Under the pieces are notes generated by a model. That model did not search any database. It was not told the origin of the DNA and was given only the letters and a program-made list of their open reading frames with translations. A DNA stretch of 36,039 nucleotides, from positions 1 to 36,039 of the forward strand of contig JAUSDC010000244.1 in the NCBI GenBank assembly GCA_030650845.1, written 5' to 3'. Position numbers and translations under genes: made by a program. The stretch comes from Candidatus Methanoperedens sp. Its GTDB lineage: Archaea; Halobacteriota; Methanosarcinia; Methanosarcinales; Methanoperedenaceae. The stretch's first letter is position 1. Every line of letters starts with the position of its first letter. Below, one piece after another: positions 25,193 to 33,334 of this stretch.

Positions 25193-25777
25193 TTGGCAGT
25201 AACAAAAACAGAAGGCTGGAAAGCCAAGTCATGGTACAACCTAGTTGCACCTGAAATGTTCGGAAAAGCGAATATTGGAGAGACCGTGGCAGATGTGCCT
25301 GAAAAATTGATCGGAAGGGTCATAGAAATAACACTCGGGGAATTAACTAACGACCTTTCGAAACAAAATATTAAATTAATTCTAAAAGTTGACAGTGTGG
25401 GCGGCGATTCCGCATACACGAAATTTACCGGTCATCAGCTTACACAGGATTACCTGCGCTCACTGATAAAGCGATCAACATCGAATATTGAGACAAATGT
25501 TTCAGTAAAAACAAAAGATGGCTATACAGTTAGAGTAAAACCATCATGCTACACCATCAAAAGAGCACGGGCGAACCAGGTAAAAGCTATCCGTTCAATA
25601 ATGAACAACGTGATAACATCAAGAGCAAGAGAAATGGACATGGAGCAGTTCGTACAGGAGATCGTAACTGGTAAGCTCTCAGCAAGCATCTATCATGATG
25701 TTAAGCCGATATATCCTCTAAGAAGAGTTGAGGTCAGGAAGACCGAGATCGAGGCTGAACCCGGTACAGCCTCATAA
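25193..25777 (+). CDS. rps3ae: Ribosomal protein eS1 (S3Ae)
   Basis: The 194-aa protein shows the eS1 pattern: WKAKSWYNLVAPEMFG near residue 9, VPEKLIGRVIEITLGELTND, TGHQLTQDYLRSL and PLRRVEVRK near the end. It is a component of the 30S subunit platform. The start is a TTG, decided by GGAGGA at 25181-25186 six nt upstream; no ATG is better placed. A T7 run just after the stop may terminate transcription. It converges with ccmC. Confidence 0.96.
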   Translation: MAVTKTEGWKAKSWYNLVAPEMFGKANIGETVADVPEKLIGRVIEITLGELTNDLSKQNIKLILKVDSVGGDSAYTKFTGHQLTQDYLRSLIKRSTSNIETNVSVKTKDGYTVRVKPSCYTIKRARANQVKAIRSIMNNVITSRAREMDMEQFVQEIVTGKLSASIYHDVKPIYPLRRVEVRKTEIEAEPGTAS

Positions 25778-25782
25778 TTTTT

Positions 25783-26475
25783 TTAAAGATTTTTAGCTCT
25801 TTTCAGTTCATTTATCTTTTCTTTGATCTTTTCGTTATCTATCCTCAGTATTATCAATGATGCTGTGAGCAAGAAGAAGGCAGAGAAACATACTATCATA
25901 GTAAGAAGCATATTGAATGAAGGATGGAATTCCATAATTGGGTGAAGTGTGGACTTGTTCCACAGTCGTATGGATAAATAACTGAGTGGAACACCGATGA
26001 AACCCACTATTCCAAAGACTGCTGACAGCCGTGCTCTTTTTTCAGGTTCTTCTGCAGCCTGGCGCACCATCAGGTAAGCCAGATATATCAAAAACAATAT
26101 TAGCGAAGTATTGAGTCTGACATCCGTAGCCACCCACCAGGTCTTTGCCCACCAGGCCCCTGAACGTATCCAGATCGATCCACTGACTAGAGTTAAAAAT
26201 GCAAATATAACGCCGACTTCTGCGCCAGAATAAGCCATAATATCCCATTTCTGCGTTTTATATTTTAAATATAAAATACTTGATATAAATACTACTGTGA
26301 AAGCAAGATATGCAGATATTGCTATTGGTAGATGAAAATAAAATATTTTAAAATCATTAGGATCATCTGCAACTGTTTGTTTTGAGTCGATTGGAATTGG
26401 TGCATAGAAAAGCACTAGATATGCGGAGGCAAGCATTAGTATTGCAGTTATTATAAGTAGTAATTTCTTTAGCAT
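25783..26475 (-). CDS. ccmC: CcmC-like haem-handling cytochrome c biogenesis protein
   Basis: The 230-aa protein has six hydrophobic helices and the CcmC layout: conserved His in FYFHLPIA near residue 48, the tryptophan-rich segment WAKTWWVATDVRLN near 108, and the second His in EFHPSF near 183. CcmC binds haem at the outer face and passes it on for c-type cytochrome assembly. The tryptophan-rich motif deviates from the bacterial WGxxWxWDxRLT in having T where the second W-D tryptophan lies. No other ccm genes are adjacent in the window, so they must be elsewhere or the system is reduced. Confidence 0.9.
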   Translation of the reverse strand: MLKKLLLIITAILMLASAYLVLFYAPIPIDSKQTVADDPNDFKIFYFHLPIAISAYLAFTVVFISSILYLKYKTQKWDIMAYSGAEVGVIFAFLTLVSGSIWIRSGAWWAKTWWVATDVRLNTSLILFLIYLAYLMVRQAAEEPEKRARLSAVFGIVGFIGVPLSYLSIRLWNKSTLHPIMEFHPSFNMLLTMIVCFSAFFLLTASLIILRIDNEKIKEKINELKRAKNL

Positions 26476-26523
26476 ATTATCTAACGTTTACATGAGTTGT
26501 AAATATATTACCTTTTTGTTTCG

Positions 26524-27423
26524 TTAAAAAATCACCCATATACCTGCAATAGTTGCAGCAGTTCCAATTACAAGACCTGGCGTTATTTTCTCTTTCAGTG
26601 TGACGAGAGCTAAAATGCTTGAGAGAAATGGCGTTATCGCAGCAAGACTTGTGGCTTTTGCCGCGCCGATAAGGGTCATGCTGTTGAAGAACAGATAGCT
26701 GCCTATGCCCATTCCTGCTATCCCGCCTAATCCCAGCAATATGTATGCTTCCCTGCTGAACCTGAAAATGGCAACTGGACCTTTTTGTATCGAGTAACCA
26801 ACATAGAGCAGAGCAAGAGGCAGAGGCATGCTTATAAGGACTGACTGGAACGGATCAACATCGTTCAAACCTGTTTTTGTCGCAACGACCGAGAAAGAAT
26901 ACAGGAAAGCTGCAAGTACTGCGAATGAAACCCCAAGCTTAACATTCTTCTCTGTTCCTGAATTATGTCCTCTGCTCAGTACCCAAACTCCTATCACTAT
27001 CAGCACTGTTCCTGCAACAACTTCAGGACGGATCTTTTCATGCAACAGCAAAGCGCTTAATAGAATGGTAAGGAGAGGGAACGTAAAAAGTATGGGTATG
27101 AACCTTGAGACCGAGATGTTCTCAAGCCCTTTCATGTAAGCCATGCCCCCAATTATCAGACGCAGCAGCCCGCCAAGGTTAAGGAAGAAAAAACCAGCAA
27201 GTGCGAAATTGAATTTCCATCCAACCATCATAAGGTACATGATGAAAACGAACATCATCGCAAAGAATGTGCGTATAAGCACTGCAGGTATCGCTCCTGC
27301 GCTGATACCTTTCTTATAGAAGACCGCAGCAACTGACCAGCATAATGCGGCTGCCAGCGCGTATAGTTCGCCTGAGATCACAGGTGAGTAAAGGTGACTT
27401 GTAATATTATTACTTATCGCCAT
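26524..27423 (-). CDS. EamA/DMT-family transporter
   Basis: The 299-aa protein has ten hydrophobic helices arranged as two homologous EamA halves (starting about residues 16 and 160), each closing with a GxxLIxxGVWxL-like strand. Members export amino acids, nucleobases or other metabolites; the substrate cannot be read. It diverges from the iron operon over 74 nt that include the putative DtxR operator, so iron control of this gene is possible but unproven. Confidence 0.88.
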   Translation of the reverse strand: MAISNNITSHLYSPVISGELYALAAALCWSVAAVFYKKGISAGAIPAVLIRTFFAMMFVFIMYLMMVGWKFNFALAGFFFLNLGGLLRLIIGGMAYMKGLENISVSRFIPILFTFPLLTILLSALLLHEKIRPEVVAGTVLIVIGVWVLSRGHNSGTEKNVKLGVSFAVLAAFLYSFSVVATKTGLNDVDPFQSVLISMPLPLALLYVGYSIQKGPVAIFRFSREAYILLGLGGIAGMGIGSYLFFNSMTLIGAAKATSLAAITPFLSSILALVTLKEKITPGLVIGTAATIAGIWVIF

Positions 27424-27455
27424 CGAAAACTTTATAGGTGTGCAAAATAATAATA

Positions 27456-27469
27456 TTAGGTATACCTAA
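27456..27469. promoter_or_regulatory. Putative DtxR/IdeR-type iron operator
   Basis: TTAGGTATACCTAA is a perfect 14-bp palindrome whose TTAGGT/ACCTAA arms match the half-sites of bacterial DtxR/IdeR boxes. It lies in the promoter of the ftr1-dtxR-feoB operon, 28 nt before the ftr1 start, where binding would block transcription. The second gene of that operon encodes a DtxR-family protein, so autoregulation by iron is the natural reading. Confidence 0.75.
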
Positions 27470-27497
27470 CTAAAAATCAAGGAGAACAAAAACTAAT

Positions 27498-28358
27498 ATG
27501 ATAGCAAATATATTACCGAGTTTCATAATAACCTTCAGAGAAGCACTTGAAGCTGCTTTGATAATAGGGATAATCGCAGCTTATATCGCAAAGCTCGGAA
27601 GAAAAGACCTCAATGGATACATTTGGGCAGGAATAATTGCTGCCGTTATAGCAAGCATCGGCGTTGCGATGATATTCAAGATAATATACGGTGGGCTCAG
27701 TGGACGGCAAGAGCAATTGTTCGAGGCTGCGGCTGCTCTTACCGCTGCCGCCGTTCTAACATACATGATATTCTGGATGGCAGGAAGTTCAAAGAAGATA
27801 AAAGGAGAGATACAGGAAAAAGTGGATATATCCATCTCAAAAGGCGAAATGCTGGGGATAGCACTGCTTTCTTTCATCGCATTCTTCAGGGAAGGTGTCG
27901 AGACCGTACTTTTCCTTGGCCCACTTGCGATAAGCTCTCCTGTCGAAACGCTTGCTGGATTTGCGCTCGGTGTGATGGCGGTCGTGCTCCTGTCCGCAGT
28001 CATGTTCAGAGGATTTCACAGGCTCGACCTGGGCAGGTTCTTCAAATACACGAGCATATTGTTGATACTTTTCTCAGCAGGAATGGTAGCCACAGGAGTG
28101 CATGAACTCAATGAGGCAGGCATCATCCCTCCTGTGATAGAGCATTTTTGGGACATTAACCCCCCGGTTAACACTGACGGCACATATCCCCCTTTTCACG
28201 AAAATGGTGTTGTTGGAGGCATCCTTAAATCCCTTATCGGATACAACGGCAATCCATCGCTCACTGAAGTGATCGCATATTTTGGCTACTGGGTGATCAT
28301 CGGAATATTCATATACAGGTCATATATGAAACATCCAGAGGTAAAACATGGAAGCTGA
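27498..28358 (+). CDS. Ftr1/EfeU-type iron permease
   Basis: The 286-aa protein has seven hydrophobic helices and the two REXXE iron-binding motifs: REALE at 14-18 and REGVE near 134. Such permeases take up ferric or ferrous iron, in fungi and bacteria with an oxidase partner; no partner is seen here. A GGAG is 13 nt upstream of the ATG. It is the first gene of an operon with a DtxR regulator (11-nt overlap) and feoB. Combining Ftr1 and Feo routes in one transcript is notable. Confidence 0.93.
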   Translation: MIANILPSFIITFREALEAALIIGIIAAYIAKLGRKDLNGYIWAGIIAAVIASIGVAMIFKIIYGGLSGRQEQLFEAAAALTAAAVLTYMIFWMAGSSKKIKGEIQEKVDISISKGEMLGIALLSFIAFFREGVETVLFLGPLAISSPVETLAGFALGVMAVVLLSAVMFRGFHRLDLGRFFKYTSILLILFSAGMVATGVHELNEAGIIPPVIEHFWDINPPVNTDGTYPPFHENGVVGGILKSLIGYNGNPSLTEVIAYFGYWVIIGIFIYRSYMKHPEVKHGS

Positions 28359-28998
28359 TAATTCAAGGACAGAGGAATATCTTGAATCTATTTTCAAACT
28401 GCAGGAGGAACAGCATCCTGTAAGTACATCTCGCCTCGCAGAGCACCTGAAACTCTCCGCGCCTTCGGTCTCGGAGATGGTCAAGAAACTCACGGGAAAA
28501 GGTCTTGTGTTCCACTCGGAAAAAGGTGTTTGCCTAACAGATGAGGGAAAATCCCTTGCTAAAAAGGTCATCAGGAGACACAGGCTCTCTGAGCGCCTTC
28601 TTACCGATGTTCTGGGCTTCAAATGGGATGAAGTGCATGATGAGGCATGCAAGCTTGAGCATGCTATAAGCCCGGAGATGGAAGACCGCATAGCAGAAAG
28701 CCTGGGAAACCCGAAGACATGCCCCCACGGTCATGCCATCCCTGACAAAGACGGCACACTCATCAAAGAAAAAGTGAAACCTCTCTCTGAACTGAAAGCC
28801 CGAGAAAAAGGTATCATCGTCAGCGTGTTTGAAGAAGACCCGAAGATGCTCAAGTACCTTGCGTCACTTGGGATGTTACCTGATGTGTGCGTTAAAGTGG
28901 AAGAGGTTGCACCGTTCGGAGGTCCGCTTATCGTATGCGTAGGGGGCTCACGATACGCTCTTGGAAGAGAGGTCGCTTCAAAGATCAAGGTGAAATGA
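28348..28998 (+). CDS. DtxR/MntR-family metal-dependent repressor
   Basis: The 216-aa protein has an N-terminal winged helix (TEEYLESIFKLQEE, then SAPSVSEMVKKLTGKGLV) and a dimerisation/metal domain with EVHDEACKLEHAIS near 92 and CPHGHAIP near 126. A FeoA/SH3-like C-terminal domain (~145-216) completes it. These proteins bind Fe2+ or Mn2+ and then DNA. Location between two iron transporters indicates iron. The presumed operator is the palindrome at 27456-27469. The stop overlaps the feoB start. Confidence 0.94.
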   Translation: MEADNSRTEEYLESIFKLQEEQHPVSTSRLAEHLKLSAPSVSEMVKKLTGKGLVFHSEKGVCLTDEGKSLAKKVIRRHRLSERLLTDVLGFKWDEVHDEACKLEHAISPEMEDRIAESLGNPKTCPHGHAIPDKDGTLIKEKVKPLSELKAREKGIIVSVFEEDPKMLKYLASLGMLPDVCVKVEEVAPFGGPLIVCVGGSRYALGREVASKIKVK

Positions 28999-31001
28999 TG
29001 CTTTCGTGCCACGGGGCGCTTAAGGAAATAAAGGGTTGCACAGATTTTGTTTTTGTGCTTGCAGGAAATCCCAATGTGGGAAAATCAAGCATTTTCAACC
29101 GGCTCACTGGTATGGGCGTTGTGACTGCCAACTATCCAGGAAAGACTGTCGAACTGAACATGGCAACAACGACCTTCAAAGACCTTCGCATAGGGATAAT
29201 CGACCTTCCAGGCAGCTATGCCCTTGGTGCGGTATCAGAAGACCAGTGGGTAGCACGTAGAGCAGTGCTTGACACCAGTCCTGACGCTGCGATAATGATA
29301 CTTGATGCCACGAACCTTGCAAGGAACCTCTACATGACGCTGCAGTTCATCGACCTGGGCATTCCTATTGTGGCTGCACTGAATCTGATAGATGAGGCTG
29401 AAAAGAGAAATATCATAACCGATACTGAAAAGCTTTCAGAACTTCTGGGGATCCCTGTTGTGTCCACCATTGCAACAACAGGACAGGGTCTTGATGAACT
29501 GATACAGAATGCTGTCGAGATGGCTGGAAAGAAGTATGAAATAAGATATAAGGTCCGCTATGGGACTGATATCGAAAACAACATCAAGAAGCTTGAAGAT
29601 TTGCTTTCAAAGTATAATTTCGGGATCGCTTCGAGGGCACTTTCGCTGTTGCTTCTTGAAGAGGATTCTGAATTCATCGAGCTTGTAGAAAAAAATGCTG
29701 ATGGCAGGATAATTCTTGATGAAGTAAAAAAGATAAGTAAGGACATTCAACAAAAACACGGCGAAAAGACACCAATGCGGATAACCCGTGAAAGGCATGG
29801 ACTTGCAGGCTCAATAGCCTCACAGGTGCAGGGGGAGATAACACCAGCCGCGTCGGATAAGCTATGGGCTTACACGACGTCGCCAATTACAGGGATTCCA
29901 TTGTTGGTAAGTGTACTGGCAGTCATCTTTGCATTCCTGTTCTATGGTGGGAACATTCTTTCTACATTGTTCAGCGACCTTTGGGCTAAATATTTATCCC
30001 CCCTGATAGACGGGGCGATTTTTTCTGTCTTTGGCACAGGTCATATTGGAAAAACGCTCATCTGGGGTTTTGATGCAGGCATCCTTGCTGCGCTTGCGGT
30101 TGGAATTCCGTATGTTCTCACGTTCTATTTCCTGCTTGCTTTCCTTGAGGATACGGGATACCTGAACTCGGTGGCGTTCCTCACTGACAGGCTTATGCAT
30201 AAATTCGGGCTTCATGGAAGAGCAATAATACCGCTTGTTGCTGGCGCCGGATGCAATGTGCCGGCGATAATCGGAACTCGTGTGCTCACAACCATGCGTG
30301 AGAGAACTATCGCAAGCACCCTCATTACTCTCATCCCCTGCAGCGCACGCACTGCAGTTATCCTTGGTGCGGTCTCGCTTTTTGTGGGGTGGAAACCCGC
30401 AGTCGCAATATATATCATCATTCTTGCGCTCGTTTTCTTTGTCGGTGTTGGACTCAACAAAGTTATGCCTGGAAGTTCCTCAGGGCTTGTCATGGAGATG
30501 TTCCCATTCAGAGCTCCCATAATATCGAATATCCTCAAAAAGACATGGTACAGGTTCAAAGACTTCGTGTTCGTGGCTTTTCCAATCGTTGTCGTGGGTT
30601 CCATTGTTCTGGGTGCATTGTATGAAACCGGATACCTCTGGAAACTGGCTGCTCCTCTCTCGCCAGTTGTTGAAGATTGGCTCGGTCTTCCTCCTGTGGC
30701 AGGGTTGACGCTGATCTTTGCAGTGCTGAGGAAAGAGCTTGCGCTGCAACTTCTGGTTACGTTCGCTGTTGTGCAATACGGAGGGGGCGCCAGCAACCTG
30801 CTGCTGTTCATGAAGCCGACGCAGCTTTTTGTTTACGCGCTTGTGAACACAATATACATCCCGTGCGTTGCGACCATTGCAGTCCTGGGTCGTGAGCTTG
30901 GCTGGAGACGCGCTATAAGCATCATGGTTTTTACGATAGTGCTTGCTATTCTTATGGGTGGGATCGCTCTTCGGACAATTAATTACTTCCATCTTCTATG
31001 A
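28998..31001 (+). CDS. feoB: Ferrous iron transporter FeoB
   Basis: The 667-aa protein has the G domain with GNPNVGKSS (G1, 23-31), NYPGKTVE (G2), DLPGSY (G3) and NLID (G4), a helical GDI-like domain to ~270, then a membrane domain with the two gate repeats (GxxCNVPAI-type at GAGCNVPAI near 416, and CVAT near 631). It imports Fe2+. Two adjacent ATGs overlap the dtxR stop; the one at 28998 is 5 nt from an AAGGTG SD, while that at 28995 is too close. A longer frame to 28935 would run within dtxR and is rejected. FeoA exists here only as the domain of the regulator. Confidence 0.96.
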   Translation: MLSCHGALKEIKGCTDFVFVLAGNPNVGKSSIFNRLTGMGVVTANYPGKTVELNMATTTFKDLRIGIIDLPGSYALGAVSEDQWVARRAVLDTSPDAAIMILDATNLARNLYMTLQFIDLGIPIVAALNLIDEAEKRNIITDTEKLSELLGIPVVSTIATTGQGLDELIQNAVEMAGKKYEIRYKVRYGTDIENNIKKLEDLLSKYNFGIASRALSLLLLEEDSEFIELVEKNADGRIILDEVKKISKDIQQKHGEKTPMRITRERHGLAGSIASQVQGEITPAASDKLWAYTTSPITGIPLLVSVLAVIFAFLFYGGNILSTLFSDLWAKYLSPLIDGAIFSVFGTGHIGKTLIWGFDAGILAALAVGIPYVLTFYFLLAFLEDTGYLNSVAFLTDRLMHKFGLHGRAIIPLVAGAGCNVPAIIGTRVLTTMRERTIASTLITLIPCSARTAVILGAVSLFVGWKPAVAIYIIILALVFFVGVGLNKVMPGSSSGLVMEMFPFRAPIISNILKKTWYRFKDFVFVAFPIVVVGSIVLGALYETGYLWKLAAPLSPVVEDWLGLPPVAGLTLIFAVLRKELALQLLVTFAVVQYGGGASNLLLFMKPTQLFVYALVNTIYIPCVATIAVLGRELGWRRAISIMVFTIVLAILMGGIALRTINYFHLL

Positions 31002-31132
31002 AAACACAATGTCCACTATGCGGGTTCAGGTTTGATACGAAAGATAACAAAGGCTGCAGTGCCTGTCCGCGCTTCATGAAGTGCGGGATGGTGCTGTGTC
31101 CCAACTGCGGGCATGAGTTCCCGGGTGAATAA
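30998..31132 (+). CDS. FeoB-coupled 44-aa zinc-ribbon protein
   Basis: The ATG overlaps the feoB stop (ATGA), and the frame encodes 44 residues with seven cysteines: CPLC at 5-8, CSAC at 20-23, Cys29, and CPNC at 34-37, followed by GHEF. This is a rubredoxin/zinc-ribbon-like pattern without a membrane helix. Small Cys-rich proteins downstream of feoB are known in bacteria, though those are membrane-bound. It could bind Zn, Fe or an Fe-S cluster and act as a metallochaperone or sensor for FeoB. The tight coupling and pattern make it a real gene in my view. Confidence 0.8.
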   Translation: MKTQCPLCGFRFDTKDNKGCSACPRFMKCGMVLCPNCGHEFPGE

Positions 31133-31171
31133 AGGTGGTGAAAAATCTATTAGTAGTCGAAATTGGTATAA

Positions 31172-31405
31172 TTACTCCATTTCCCGGATACTAACTAAAG
31201 CATGTTTATAGACAATGATCTTCAACGGTTTCTTCGATTTAATGTCCTTGGTTTCCACCAAAATAAGTTCATACTTGTCATAACTGGTCAATATCCCGGT
31301 TATTGTTTTACCGCTCAAGGTGTCACAAACGATTACCTTATTCAAGAAGTCAGTTAAATATGACTTCTGTGACCATTCATCTTTATTTCTTTGTTCTCCG
31401 ACCAT
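31172..31405 (-). CDS. LSm/Hfq-like RNA-binding protein
   Basis: The 77-aa protein has an N-terminal helix followed by a five-strand Sm pattern: FLNKVIVCDTLSGKTITGILTSYDKYELIL (Sm1-like, ~20-49) and KIIVYKHALVSI (Sm2-like, ~63-74). The YKHALVSI end is close to the YKHAISTI type of bacterial Hfq rather than the archaeal SmAP IRGDNV type. Hfq-like Sm proteins are known from a few methanogens. It is expected to form a ring that binds U/A-rich RNA. It diverges from hisS and has a TATA-like TTTATAAAT near 31433-31441. Confidence 0.72.
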   Translation of the reverse strand: MVGEQRNKDEWSQKSYLTDFLNKVIVCDTLSGKTITGILTSYDKYELILVETKDIKSKKPLKIIVYKHALVSIREME

Positions 31406-31504
31406 TTTATATCACTCTAATCATGTTCGCCTAATTTATAAAATGTTTGATTCATAAGGGTTATAATGTATCAAGCTGTATTCGGGGCAAGAGGAAAGTA
31501 TATT

Positions 31505-32734
31505 ATGGAAGTCCAGAGACCCCGCGGAACCCGTGATTTTCTGCCTGAAGAGATGGCAAAGCGAAGAAATATTGAGAACAGGATGCGTGATGTTGCTCAT
31601 CGTTGGGGATATGGAGAAATAAAAACACCAACTTTTGAAAATATTGAGCTTTTTACATTGAAATCAGGAGAAGGGATACTGGGAGAGATCTACAATTTTA
31701 AAGACAAAGGTGACCGGGAAATCGCGCTTCGCCCTGAACTAACTGCGCCTGTCATAAGGATGTATGTTGAGGAACTCCAGAGGTCTGCAAAGCCGCTTAA
31801 ATTCTATTATTTCGATAACTGTTTCAGGTATGAGCGCCCTCAAAAAGGACGTTTCCGTGAATTTTTCCAGTTCGGCGTGGAAATAATTGGAAGCCCGCGC
31901 CCCGAGTCTGAAGCTGAGGTAATTGCGATGGCTGCGGAGATGTTAAAGAGCGCGGGGGTGCAGGGTGACCTTCATGTAGGGAATCTGGGCATCGTGAGAA
32001 CGCTATTGAAAGACCTGGAAGTGGAGCACCAGAGCAAGATAATGCGCTTTGTGGATAAGAAGGACGACAAGGGGCTTGAAGAATTCCTTGACCATATTCA
32101 GGCGCCAGATGATATCAGGGGAAAATTGTTCCGCCTGATAGGACTGCGGGGCGAAAACGCAGTTCATGAAGCCCGAGAGCTTGTAGGAGATATTGATGCA
32201 ATAAAACAATTTGAGACCCTTCTTGAATTGCTGGACGTATACGGTCTTGAATACAATGTTGATCTTGGCATAGCCAGGGGGCTTGATTATTACACCGGGA
32301 TGGTTTTCGAGATATACTGCGAAGGACTCGGTGCGCAGAATCAGGTGTGCGGCGGCGGCTCGTACAGGCTGGCGCAGTTGTTCGGGGGCGAGGATACGCC
32401 GTCCACAGGGTACGCGATCGGATTTGACAGGATAATGGAGATATGCGAGGTAAATCATGTTGCTCCGCAGCGAATTGTTGTGGTTTCATTCGAAGATACG
32501 CGAAAGGAAGCCATCACTATCACCCAGAAGCTTCGCGAAAAGGTGCCAGCTTACATCGATGTTATGGGAAGGAAGTTCAAAGACCAGATCTCCTATGCCA
32601 ACACAATAGGCGCAAGCCACGTGGTCATCGTGGGGAAGAACGAACTTGATGCAGGAAAAGTAGCGCTCAAAGATATGAAAACAGGGGAACAGGTACTTGT
32701 TACGGTAGAGGAAGTTCTTAAGGTTCTATCGTAG
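31505..32734 (+). CDS. hisS: Histidyl-tRNA synthetase
   Basis: The 409-aa class II synthetase has RGTRDFLP at 6-13, motif 2 ([16 protein letters not shown] near 110), the histidine loop ARGLDYYTG near 258 and motif 3 ([12 protein letters not shown] near 310), then a C-terminal anticodon-binding domain. It charges tRNA-His. The frame is open to an ATG at 31466, but [11 protein letters not shown] at 31505 with GAGGA 9 nt upstream matches the family start. A U-rich stretch follows the stop (32735-32756). Confidence 0.96.
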   Translation: MEVQRPRGTRDFLPEEMAKRRNIENRMRDVAHRWGYGEIKTPTFENIELFTLKSGEGILGEIYNFKDKGDREIALRPELTAPVIRMYVEELQRSAKPLKFYYFDNCFRYERPQKGRFREFFQFGVEIIGSPRPESEAEVIAMAAEMLKSAGVQGDLHVGNLGIVRTLLKDLEVEHQSKIMRFVDKKDDKGLEEFLDHIQAPDDIRGKLFRLIGLRGENAVHEARELVGDIDAIKQFETLLELLDVYGLEYNVDLGIARGLDYYTGMVFEIYCEGLGAQNQVCGGGSYRLAQLFGGEDTPSTGYAIGFDRIMEICEVNHVAPQRIVVVSFEDTRKEAITITQKLREKVPAYIDVMGRKFKDQISYANTIGASHVVIVGKNELDAGKVALKDMKTGEQVLVTVEEVLKVLS

Positions 32735-32752
32735 TTTTATTGTATCTGTTTT

Positions 32753-33334
32753 TTATTGGCTTTCCTTACATCCAATAAGCTCATACAGCATCCTCATCGC
32801 TTCCGCCTCCCGCGGCCCTCCACATTTCCTGACAATAGTATTGCAATACTCTATCTGTCTGAGATATTCTTGACCTTTCGTGTTAACATATCGCGTGGCA
32901 TGTATCGAAGCTTCAATGACCGCATTGAAACCCCGATTCACAGGTTTAATGACCTTGCGAAGTATCTTTCCTTTTACCGGGATCATTTCAACCATAGAAA
33001 CATTCTCCCCCTTATTACAGGTACAATCAAAAATAACCCATCCAAGGCTATTTTTCAGGACAGGAAAACCATTGATGGCTTCGAAATTTTCTACCCCGAG
33101 ATCTGACAGCGCAGACTTAACAAAAAGAACGGGATCATCCACGATATTGGCAGATGCTCCTGGATTTACCTGAATATTTTTAAGCGTCGTAGAGTTATAT
33201 ATTCTGGCAAAAAGCCTTCCATCCTTTCTATGAAGACCAATAGGTGCTGCATTGGGAACGTAGTCCGCAGATAATGTGGAAAGGATAATCTCTGAGATCC
33301 CTTCCTGAAATCCGAAATCCTCAAGATCTATCAG
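32753..33334 (-). CDS. DUF447 flavin-binding split-barrel protein with non-standard start codon
   Basis: DUF447 members are small proteins with an FMN-binding split-barrel fold. The obvious start (GTG, 33142) would remove the conserved first 64 residues. Reading upstream in the same frame gives DFGFQEGISEIIL, NAAPIGLHRK and LFARIYN before NIVDDPVLFVKSAL, exactly the family N-terminus. The frame is closed by a TGA nine codons before DFGF, leaving only CTG at 33332-33334 (overlapping the stop of the upstream gene as CTGA) or ATT just before it. GAGGGG lies 8 nt ahead of the CTG. I therefore call a 193-aa protein. A sequencing error is an alternative. Confidence 0.8.
   Translation of the reverse strand: MIDLEDFGFQEGISEIILSTLSADYVPNAAPIGLHRKDGRLFARIYNSTTLKNIQVNPGASANIVDDPVLFVKSALSDLGVENFEAINGFPVLKNSLGWVIFDCTCNKGENVSMVEMIPVKGKILRKVIKPVNRGFNAVIEASIHATRYVNTKGQEYLRQIEYCNTIVRKCGGPREAEAMRMLYELIGCKESQ

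Noticed and set aside
27581-28105. Overlapping frames on both strands within the iron permease gene
   Set aside because: The FTR1 frame has both REXXE motifs and correct topology; the others are shadows.
28935-28997. Upstream start of feoB inside dtxR
   Set aside because: The extra 21 residues are an out-of-frame reading of the regulator C-terminus, and the family begins just before the P-loop.
30212-30992. Long minus-strand frames within feoB
   Set aside because: They are antisense to the conserved membrane domain of FeoB and lack any recognisable motif or SD.
31466-31504. Upstream ATG of hisS
   Set aside because: The 13 extra residues are not family-like, and GAGGA is placed correctly for the ATG at 31505.
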